Source: Sutterella sp. (GTDB taxonomy: Bacteria > Pseudomonadota > Gammaproteobacteria > Burkholderiales > Burkholderiaceae_F). From it: a DNA stretch of 34,835 nucleotides. The stretch is taken from positions 1 to 34,835 of the forward strand of contig DXSO01000004.1 of the NCBI GenBank assembly GCA_019410445.1, in the 5' to 3' direction. Below the pieces are notes generated by a model that was given only the letters and a program-made list of their open reading frames with translations, was not told the origin of the DNA and did no database searches. A program made the translations under genes and the position numbers. The number at the start of each line of letters is the position of its first letter. Position 1 is the first letter of the stretch. Below are positions 23,042 through 29,399 of the stretch, in pieces.

Positions 23042-24280
23042 ATGCGAACTCTCTGTAATCGATTCATTACTCTCTTTGGCTTTATTTGCCTGCTTACGGC
23101 CTTTCCTGCGGTTTATGCCACAGGAAAAGGGCCGATTCTGACCTCTTCGCCAAGCGCTTGGGTTCTGATGGATGGTACCAGTGGTTTTGTGATGAGTTCA
23201 CATGAAAAAGACAAGGCGTTCAATCCCGGCGAATTAGTGCATCTCATGGTGGTCTACACCGCACTTGATGCCGTAGCTGGAAATAAAAAAGCACTCAACG
23301 CTCCTGTTAGTATTTCCGCAGCAGATGTGCAACGTTCCAGTAATTCCAGAAGACTTTACCTTGTTCCCGGCGAACCTCACTCATTGAGAAGTCTGTTGCA
23401 CGGTGTTGCCGTAACTGGAGCCGAAGATGCTGTATTGGCCATCGCCTCACACATTTCTGGTTCGAGCAATAATTTCGTTCAACGCATGAACGAAACTGCT
23501 CAAGCATTAGGCCTGACACAAAGTCGATACGTGTCCCCAATTGAAAATGCCGACAACCGTATGAGCGCACATGACCTTGCGCTTTTGGCTGCTGCTTTCA
23601 AAAAGAAATTCTCTCAGGCCTATTTGTGGTTCTCTGAAAAAGAATTCGTATTTACAACCCATAGTTTACGAAATCGAAATTTGCTCCTGTGGCGAGGGTC
23701 CGGAATCAACGGCGTAATGAGTAATGCCAACAACACATCCGTTGTCGGTAGTTGGCACAGAGATGGCGACAAAACGATTCTGGCTCGCGATATCATCGCC
23801 GTTTTGTTAGGCGGTCGAAATGCTGATCTGACAACAGCTGACGTACAGACGCTTTTGCAGTACGGGCGATTAGATTACGAGACCCTGAGACTTTTCTCTG
23901 CAAACACCCAGGTTACCAAAATTGACATTCTGAAAGGCAATCGAGAAAAACTCGAAGTCGGCAGTTCTGAAGAAATTTGGGTTACCGTCAAACGACAAGA
24001 CATTGTCGCTCGTGGTATGGGAGGATTTTCGACACAGTTCGAATATATGTCCCCGGCAATAGCTCCAATTAAAGCTGGAGAAGTCGTCGGCAGGTTGCGC
24101 GTTTACTTTTTAAACCAGCATATTGACGATTTTGATCTCGTGGCTATGCATGATGTTGGCCCAGGAAGTTTTCTGAGTCGCTTTGTGGATTCTGTTCGTT
24201 TACGAATAAAGCCTGCGGACAATCAACCTTCCCCCGCGACTCAACCAATAGAAACACAAAACCCATCAATTTCACCTTAG
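23042..24280 (+). CDS. PBP5/DacA-family protein with all catalytic motifs replaced (probable pseudoenzyme)
   Basis: This 412-residue protein aligns with E. coli DacA over its length: signal peptide (residues 1-26), peptidase S11 domain, and PBP5 C-terminal beta domain (from about 285). A C-terminal amphipathic stretch (SFLSRFVDSVRLRI) may dock it to the inner membrane. The three active-site motifs are gone. SxxK (PASLTKMMT in DacA) reads PGELVHLMV, so Ser is E64 and Lys is H67. SGN (LQSGNDAC) reads VTGAEDAV, giving G126 and E128. KTG (DGIKTGHT) reads NGVMSNAN, giving M226-S227-N228. D-Ala-D-Ala carboxypeptidase activity is therefore unlikely; a structural or peptidoglycan-binding role is inferred. 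The reading frame is intact. Position before ybeD-lipB is the usual dacA location. Confidence 0.88.
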   Translation: MRTLCNRFITLFGFICLLTAFPAVYATGKGPILTSSPSAWVLMDGTSGFVMSSHEKDKAFNPGELVHLMVVYTALDAVAGNKKALNAPVSISAADVQRSSNSRRLYLVPGEPHSLRSLLHGVAVTGAEDAVLAIASHISGSSNNFVQRMNETAQALGLTQSRYVSPIENADNRMSAHDLALLAAAFKKKFSQAYLWFSEKEFVFTTHSLRNRNLLLWRGSGINGVMSNANNTSVVGSWHRDGDKTILARDIIAVLLGGRNADLTTADVQTLLQYGRLDYETLRLFSANTQVTKIDILKGNREKLEVGSSEEIWVTVKRQDIVARGMGGFSTQFEYMSPAIAPIKAGEVVGRLRVYFLNQHIDDFDLVAMHDVGPGSFLSRFVDSVRLRIKPADNQPSPATQPIETQNPSISP

Positions 24281-24290
24281 TTTTTGACTC

Positions 24291-24623
24291 ATGAACAACG
24301 AAAGCAAATCCAAAATCTCTCTCGCTGACAATGTCCAAAACGCGGAAAAAGTCATTGTTCAGGAGCAAGACTCTTTAATCGAGTTCCCTTGCGATTTTCC
24401 CATCAAAGTGATGGGAATTTCCTCGCCTCACTTTGCAGAAACCATCGGAGCAGCCGTCAGGGAGTTAATCCCCGATTTTGATCCCGCAAGCATTACAGAG
24501 CGTAAATCAGCCCAAAGCAAATACACGGCGTTAACCGTCACCATTCATGCAACCAACCGTCAGCAGCTCGACAGCATCTACATGATGCTGACATCTCATC
24601 CTCTTGTGAAAATAGTCCTGTGA
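24291..24623 (+). CDS. ybeD: YbeD/DUF493 family protein
   Basis: This 110-residue protein matches the DUF493 family in its last ~80 residues: LIEFPCDFPIKVMGISSPHF, then a beta-alpha-beta fold ending in YTALTVTIHATNRQQLDSIYMMLTSHPLVKIVL. The N-terminal 28 residues are polar and probably flexible. The family adopts an ACT-like ferredoxin fold and is nearly always encoded beside lipB; its function is not settled. It starts 10 bases after the dacA-like gene, and its TGA overlaps the GTG start of lipB (GTGA), which indicates translational coupling. Confidence 0.9.
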   Translation: MNNESKSKISLADNVQNAEKVIVQEQDSLIEFPCDFPIKVMGISSPHFAETIGAAVRELIPDFDPASITERKSAQSKYTALTVTIHATNRQQLDSIYMMLTSHPLVKIVL

Positions 24624-25291
24624 CGACATCCTCTCCGGTTGTACGCGATCTAGGTCTCACCGACTATCTCCCCGTTTGTGAGGCCATGCGCCTTTTCACT
24701 CAAATCAGAACACCTCTGACACCTGACGAAATTTGGTTTGTTGAACATCCTGCCATTTATACGGCCGGACGCGATACCGTGCAGCGCCCTGATCATATTG
24801 GTACCGTACCACTGATCTCTGTTGAGCGTGGCGGAGACATTACGTACCATGCCCCAGGGCAAATGGTCGTTTACCCCCTTTTAAATCTTCGACGCAGAGG
24901 ACTTTTTGTAAAGTCATACGTCCATCTGTTGCTGCAGTCTCTCATTGAAACACTCTCCGCCTACAACATCGCCGCTTTTACTCATCCTCACGCCCCTGGA
25001 GTTTATGTTCATCTAAATGGCGGCATTGGTGAATTCAAAGGGCTCGCTAAAATCGCATCCATCGGTATTCGTATTTCACGAGGATGTTCATACCACGGCA
25101 TCGCACTTAACGTTGACATGGATTTGAGCGGTTTTCGACGCATCGCTCCATGCGGTTACTCTGGCCTGAGGATGACTGACATGGCTTCATTATTAGGAAC
25201 TCGAGTCAATTTGCACGACGTTAAGACCGATTACCGTTTGAACTTGCTAAAAGCGCTATCCATTGCGTCAAACATAAACCATCATGACTGA
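24620..25291 (+). CDS. lipB: Octanoyl-[acyl-carrier-protein]:protein octanoyltransferase
   Basis: This 223-residue transferase moves octanoate from acyl carrier protein to the lipoyl domains of 2-oxoacid dehydrogenases and the glycine cleavage H protein, the first step of lipoate synthesis. Characteristic blocks are VEHPAIYTAGRD, ERGGDITYHAPGQMVVYPLL, GLAKIASIGIRISRG with K144, and APCGYSGLRMTDM with the acyl-carrying C178, corresponding to E. coli K135 and C169. The start is GTG at 24620, overlapping the ybeD stop. Its 3' end overlaps menA by eight bases. LipA, the next enzyme, is encoded after menA. Confidence 0.96.
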   Translation: MTTSSPVVRDLGLTDYLPVCEAMRLFTQIRTPLTPDEIWFVEHPAIYTAGRDTVQRPDHIGTVPLISVERGGDITYHAPGQMVVYPLLNLRRRGLFVKSYVHLLLQSLIETLSAYNIAAFTHPHAPGVYVHLNGGIGEFKGLAKIASIGIRISRGCSYHGIALNVDMDLSGFRRIAPCGYSGLRMTDMASLLGTRVNLHDVKTDYRLNLLKALSIASNINHHD

Positions 25292-26216
25292 AGAAAATAC
25301 TTCATCTTTGTCAAACATCACTCCTGGCAGTTTTGCCGCTTGGTGCGCAAGTTTTCGCCCAAAAACTTTGGGTATCGCCGCTGCTCCCGTACTGGTTGGA
25401 CTTGCTGTCAGCGCAGCCGTCACGCATACCTTTGACCTCATCGTTGCATTGGCAACACTCAGCCTATCGCTTTTGCTACAAGCCATCAGCAATATGGAAA
25501 ATGATGCGGGTTATACCAAACGCAAGGCCGAGCGCAAAACCCGCAAAGGGCTTCCGCGAGCCACTGCTAACGGTTGGCTCACTGTGGCTCAAGTGGAACG
25601 AATGATCCGAATCCTCATCGGTATTGTGGCACTTGATACGATCTTCCTCATCTATGTCGGTGGTTGGATCATGCTGGCAATCTCCATTGCCTCCGTAACA
25701 GCCGCTTACGCTTATATGGGAGGACCTAAGCCTATTGCTTACACCCCTTGGGGAGAGTTCGTTGTTTTTCTTTTTTTCGGAATCGTCGCTGTTTCCGGCA
25801 CAGCATATCTGCAAACAGGAATATGGCAACCGGAAGCCCTCTTAAGCGGCGCAGCTTTAGGTTGCATTGCGGCAGCTGTTCTTGCTGTCAACAACTATCG
25901 TGATGCAGTACACGACAAAGAGGTCGGGCGAAAAACTTTGGCAGTGCTGCTTGGAAGACCAGCCATGATCGGAGTCTACAGTGCATTAATTTATGTCCCT
26001 TACCTGATCATCGCTGCCGCTATTGTCTTGAATCCATCCATTTTTGGTCTGGCACTGTGTCTTTTGGCTTTGCCAAAAAGTATCAAATTGGTTGCCGAAC
26101 TTCCTTTACGTGATGGCAATGAACTTAATGCAGTTATGTTTGGTACAGTCAAACTGGAACTGTTTTTCTCTCTGTGTCTGACAATCGGCGGAATTGTCAG
26201 CATTCTTCTATTCTGA
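25284..26216 (+). CDS. menA: 1,4-dihydroxy-2-naphthoate polyprenyltransferase
   Basis: This 310-residue UbiA-superfamily membrane enzyme attaches a polyprenyl chain to 1,4-dihydroxy-2-naphthoate to make demethylmenaquinone. About eight or nine hydrophobic segments are present. The two Asp-rich prenyl-diphosphate motifs are NMENDAGYTKRK (residues 70-81) and NNYRDAVHDKEVGRKTLAV (203-221), the latter being MenA-like rather than UbiA-like. The start ATG overlaps the end of lipB, and a TTG start of lipA follows within nine bases, so menA is built into the lipoate operon. Menaquinone would serve the anaerobic respiration implied by the flavoprotein and cytochrome genes elsewhere in this window. Confidence 0.93.
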   Translation: MTEENTSSLSNITPGSFAAWCASFRPKTLGIAAAPVLVGLAVSAAVTHTFDLIVALATLSLSLLLQAISNMENDAGYTKRKAERKTRKGLPRATANGWLTVAQVERMIRILIGIVALDTIFLIYVGGWIMLAISIASVTAAYAYMGGPKPIAYTPWGEFVVFLFFGIVAVSGTAYLQTGIWQPEALLSGAALGCIAAAVLAVNNYRDAVHDKEVGRKTLAVLLGRPAMIGVYSALIYVPYLIIAAAIVLNPSIFGLALCLLALPKSIKLVAELPLRDGNELNAVMFGTVKLELFFSLCLTIGGIVSILLF

Positions 26217-26224
26217 GGTTTTCT

Positions 26225-27148
26225 TTGACAGAAGAGCGCGGATTTAAAAAAATTCTCCCGATTTCGCGTCAAGCGATCTCAGGTGTCACTACGACTCTGA
26301 GCAAACCCAGTTGGCTGAAAGTGAGGGCTTCTGTATCAGGCGGCTCTGAGGATGCCGTTCGGCATATTCTTTCCTCCTATTCGCTTTCAACGGTATGTCG
26401 AGAAGCAAATTGTCCCAATCGTTCCGAATGTTTTTCAAACGGAACTGCTGCATTTCTGATTCTTGGTGAACTCTGCACGCGCCGTTGTGCCTTTTGTGAT
26501 TTGGCACACGGCACTCCTCAGCCTCCGTCTGCTGATGAACCCCTACGACTTGCTCAAGCAATCAAAGCTTTGAAGCTTTCATATGCCGTCATCACTAGTC
26601 CGGATCGAGATGATCTTCCAGATGCTGGAGCTGGGCATTTTGCCGCCGTTATCACAGAGCTAAGGAAATTGATTCCTGGAATTGAAATAGAAATTCTGGT
26701 TCCCGATTTCAAGAAAAAAGAAAATCTTGCATTGGAGATACTCTCCAATACCACTCCGGATGTATTCAACCACAATATTGAAACTGTTCCTCGTCTTTAT
26801 CGAGTTGCAAGACCTGGAGCCTCTTATTCTGGTTCGCTCTCCCTACTAAAACGCTTTGCAGAAAAAAATCCGCACATTCCAACAAAAAGCGGACTTATGT
26901 TGGGATTGGGAGAAACCGATGAAGAAGTCATCAATGTTCTGAAAGATTTACGAGCTCATCGAGTAAGTCGAGTCACTATTGGACAATATCTTTCTCCATC
27001 CAAAGCACATCTACCGGTGCGACGCTACGTATCTCCAGATGAGTTTAAGCACTGGAAACTGCTCGCATTGGAACTGGGATTTGACAAAGTTCATTCTGGG
27101 GTATTTGTACGCTCAAGTTATCACGCTTCCGAAGATGCTCAGCGATAA
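26225..27148 (+). CDS. lipA: Lipoyl synthase
   Basis: This radical-SAM enzyme inserts two sulfur atoms into protein-bound octanoate. The auxiliary cluster motif CREANCPNRSEC and the radical-SAM motif CTRRCAFC are present, along with VITSPDRDDLPDAGAGHFA, NHNIETVPRLYRVARPGASY and the C-terminal RSSYHA that ligates the auxiliary cluster. The frame is open back to a GTG at 26174 inside menA, but a TTG at 26225 with TGAGG six bases upstream is a better start, giving about 307 residues (E. coli LipA 321). The non-ATG start is an inference. It is the last gene of the run and is followed by a terminator. Confidence 0.94.
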   Translation: MTEERGFKKILPISRQAISGVTTTLSKPSWLKVRASVSGGSEDAVRHILSSYSLSTVCREANCPNRSECFSNGTAAFLILGELCTRRCAFCDLAHGTPQPPSADEPLRLAQAIKALKLSYAVITSPDRDDLPDAGAGHFAAVITELRKLIPGIEIEILVPDFKKKENLALEILSNTTPDVFNHNIETVPRLYRVARPGASYSGSLSLLKRFAEKNPHIPTKSGLMLGLGETDEEVINVLKDLRAHRVSRVTIGQYLSPSKAHLPVRRYVSPDEFKHWKLLALELGFDKVHSGVFVRSSYHASEDAQR

Positions 27149-27193
27149 TCGCAAGCACTCCTTAAAGCGTTTAACTCTTGCTTTCATACAAAA

Positions 27194-27230
27194 ACAGGAT
27201 CCTGACACACATCAGAATCCTGTTTTTTTT
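27194..27230. terminator. Bidirectional terminator between lipA and the BON lipoprotein gene
   Basis: ACAGGAT (27194-27200) pairs with ATCCTGT (27217-27223), with CTGA/TCAG pairing inside, followed by an eight-T run on the plus strand. A shorter T-run on the minus strand fits the convergent gene ending at 27250. Confidence 0.88.
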
Positions 27231-27249
27231 AATGCGCTCTACAAATTAA

Positions 27250-27930
27250 TTACAGCGTCTGCCCTGACTCAGCAGCTGCTTTATTTTCCTTTTCAATCAA
27301 CTTCAGTCGCTCAGCAATACGTTCTGCAGACATCACCTCACACACAGAAATCACCCGATAAACACCACTGGTACGAGCTGCTACATTCATTGCAATCGTA
27401 TTTTCCTGAGGTGTTACGATACCCATGATGTATACGATGCCACGGTCAACGACAACCTTCATCTGACTGAGATACACGTTGTCTTCCATCACCATACGGG
27501 AGCGCACAGTAGTGGCAAGTTTGGAATCCTTCATACGCTGAAGCCAACCAACACTTTCCTGTACAGCCAACTCATTGACGACACTTTTGACATCCAAGCT
27601 CTTTTGTGCGGTTTCCGTCACAATGCGTTTTGCCTTGAGCGATTCGATTTCCCCTGTCAAAAGAACCTTGCCGTTATACGAAGTCACAGTGATGTGGCCA
27701 TCAGGTTCCTTGCCCAATTTTTCCTTCAAGGCATCCTTAATTTCCAAGCTCAGTCGCTTTTCAATGACTCCATCGCTTACGATGGCCCCTGCTGAACGTC
27801 GATCAATCATCGCGGAAACAGTGGCCCCAGTCGCAACAGCAGCACCTCCCACGACAAGCGGAGCGCAACCTACCATAGCCGTTGTCATTGCGGCCGCACA
27901 CGACAAAATGCAAAGAGTGCGCTTAAACAT
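27250..27930 (-). CDS. dolP: BON-domain outer-membrane lipoprotein, DolP (YraP)-like
   Basis: This protein of about 226 residues is read from the ATG at 27930, where a lipoprotein signal starts (MFKRTLCILSCAAAMTTAMVG, then C). The open frame upstream to 28053 overlaps the next gene and has no signal. Like E. coli DolP it has a Gly/Ala-rich start after the Cys (VVGGAAVATGATVSAMIDRRSAG) and two BON domains, with VTSYNGKVLLTGEI in the first and VVVDRGIVYIMGIVTPQEN plus ARTSGVYRVISV in the second. DolP binds anionic phospholipid and helps outer-membrane integrity and BAM function at division sites. GGAG and AAGGA elements precede the start. It is the downstream partner of the Crp-like regulator gene, 34 bases away. 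Confidence 0.88.
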   Translation of the reverse strand: MFKRTLCILSCAAAMTTAMVGCAPLVVGGAAVATGATVSAMIDRRSAGAIVSDGVIEKRLSLEIKDALKEKLGKEPDGHITVTSYNGKVLLTGEIESLKAKRIVTETAQKSLDVKSVVNELAVQESVGWLQRMKDSKLATTVRSRMVMEDNVYLSQMKVVVDRGIVYIMGIVTPQENTIAMNVAARTSGVYRVISVCEVMSAERIAERLKLIEKENKAAAESGQTL

Positions 27931-27964
27931 ATTCCTTTTTCTCCGATTGTTATTAAATCCGTTA

Positions 27965-28735
27965 TTAAATCGTGATCTCAAATGCTTGGTAAGCAGGTTT
28001 TCTAAGTTCCTCACTAGGCTGCATTTGCAAAAACGGCTGCAACCAAGCTTCATTTCGCTGCAATAAATCAGCTCGTACTGCTAATTTTCGGTCAAAAATC
28101 TTAACAACACCGTCATGCAACCAACCACTCAGAATGGAGTCTATCTGCTCCAGCTGACAATTCAAAAGCGTAGCAATAAACCGTCTAGATGGAACGGTTG
28201 GTAATCTAACAAAACTTTTACTCGGACACTCACCGATATTTGTAGTGCCGCAAGCTTTGACCAAAGATAGTAAAAAAACGCCTAGTCTTTCTTGAGGCGA
28301 CGCCGCTTGACAAACCATCAGACCAAGACGTTCGCAGAAGGCTCGACGTACTGCATAGCGATTAAGTTCTTCATTCCAGCTCGGATCAATTTCTACCACT
28401 CGCAGAAAAATTTCCGGCGCAACGGTCAATACTTCACACCGACACACAGCCCAATACCGTCTCGGCAAGTTATCCAATGCATCAATCGCACGCGTGGGAA
28501 TTCCAAAACTGCATGCAGCAGATAACGTCAGCATGAAGGGAGAGCTCGTCCCAGGATTAATGACCCCCTGTGCGAGAAGACCGTTTTGAACAAAAACCAC
28601 CCGCTTGAAAAAAGAAGAAGTGCCGATCTGATCCCCTCTCATCAGCACCGTCTTGTGACCGATGCTTGTGAGCACTCTTGAAATGCCTGGCGATAACCGC
28701 GGAGCAAACCAAGGCAAAAGTGTGGCAGTGGACAT
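27965..28735 (-). CDS. Crp/Fnr-like transcriptional regulator (divergent)
   Basis: This protein of about 256 residues has a cyclic-nucleotide-binding-like N-terminal beta-barrel (GHKTVLMRGDQIG, VVFVQNGLLAQGV), a long central helix region, and a C-terminal winged helix resembling Crp (LPTVPSRRFIATLLNCQLEQIDSILSGWLHDGVVKIFDRKLAV). The N-terminal FNR-type Cys cluster is absent, and I do not see a clear cAMP-binding PRE/S-A-R loop, so the ligand is unknown. The start is uncertain: ATG at 28735 suits the domain boundary, while a GTG at 28807 adds 24 residues; neither has a clear ribosome-binding site. It lies between the DolP-like gene and the DnaA-box region. Possible targets include the respiratory genes of this window (inference). 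Confidence 0.7.
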   Translation of the reverse strand: MSTATLLPWFAPRLSPGISRVLTSIGHKTVLMRGDQIGTSSFFKRVVFVQNGLLAQGVINPGTSSPFMLTLSAACSFGIPTRAIDALDNLPRRYWAVCRCEVLTVAPEIFLRVVEIDPSWNEELNRYAVRRAFCERLGLMVCQAASPQERLGVFLLSLVKACGTTNIGECPSKSFVRLPTVPSRRFIATLLNCQLEQIDSILSGWLHDGVVKIFDRKLAVRADLLQRNEAWLQPFLQMQPSEELRKPAYQAFEITI

Positions 28736-28842
28736 AAAAGCCGTTCGTATATGTACTGTGAGCGTGTGAGCCAAGAACCGAACAAAAAACCATGCTAATG
28801 GTAGCACAGCAGTGCATTTGATTTTGTATTTCTCTATGTAGT

Positions 28843-28860
28843 TATAACTTTCAAGTTATA
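28843..28860. promoter_or_regulatory. Inverted repeat upstream of the Crp-like gene
   Basis: TATAACTT (28843-28850) and AAGTTATA (28853-28860) are perfect 8-base arms with a two-base spacer. It lies about 110 bases upstream of the regulator's ATG and at the edge of the DnaA-box cluster. It could be an autoregulatory operator or part of the origin. Confidence 0.35.
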
Positions 28861-29250
28861 CACCGATTTACAATCAACAACCTGTGGATAACTTTGTGCA
28901 CAACACAAGAACAACTGCCATCGGTGTGGATAACTTTTCACCAAATTTTCTTTACTCATTTTTTCTTCACACTCATCCACAAGATATTCACAGGAAAATC
29001 AAGTGGTTATTCCACAAGTTATCAACACTCTATATTGTTGATTTTACAGTGTTTTTTCTAGTTACCCACAGACTTATCCACTCTCTACTTACGACTATTT
29101 CTAAATAAATATTTTTATTTCTTTTGAATAACTGAGAGTTCTAAACCCTCTCACAACTCAAATTGAACATGTAGGTTATCCACAAAAAAATTGTTCCTAA
29201 GAAATAAAAAAACTTCTTAAAAAGTCTTTTATTTCAATGGGTTACTCACA
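28856..29250. other. DnaA-box cluster, candidate chromosomal origin (oriC)
   Basis: This gene-free, AT-rich stretch contains three perfect DnaA boxes (TTATCCACA): 28883-28891 and 28925-28933 on the minus strand, and 29176-29184 on the plus strand. Single-mismatch boxes lie at 28856-28864, 28973-28981, 28984-28992, 29019-29027, 29062-29070, 29074-29082 and 29242-29250 (plus strand), with another at 29370-29378 (minus strand). AT-rich tracts at 29097-29130 and 29201-29237 are candidate unwinding elements. Such density is what defines bacterial origins. Base skew also appears to change sign here. The small ORFs in it are not credible genes. dnaA itself is not in the window. Confidence 0.85.
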
Positions 29251-29279
29251 AAAAGAATGGATAGCAATGTTTATTTTGT

Positions 29280-29311
29280 AAAAAAACCCCTCCAAAAACC
29301 TTGGAGGGGTT
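29280..29311 (-). terminator. Terminator of the FadH-like gene
   Basis: AACCCCTCCAA (29285-29295) pairs perfectly with TTGGAGGGGTT (29301-29311) around a five-base loop. On the minus strand it runs into a seven-T tract (29286-29280). It separates the minus-strand gene at 29400 from the DnaA-box region. Confidence 0.9.
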
Positions 29312-29399
29312 GGGTAATTTCAGAATGCGTTTAGAGGTCAGAAGTTATTCCCAGACATTTTTTCGTATCTGTGGATGACTCAGAGGACTAATCCAAGAA

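Noticed and set aside
27931..28053. N-terminal extension of the BON lipoprotein to 28053
   Set aside because: It overlaps the regulator gene and places 41 basic residues before a perfect lipoprotein signal; the ATG at 27930 is the sensible start.
28884..29108. 74-codon ORF inside the DnaA-box region
   Set aside because: It is AT-driven, has no ribosome-binding site, and its codons are made of repeated DnaA boxes.
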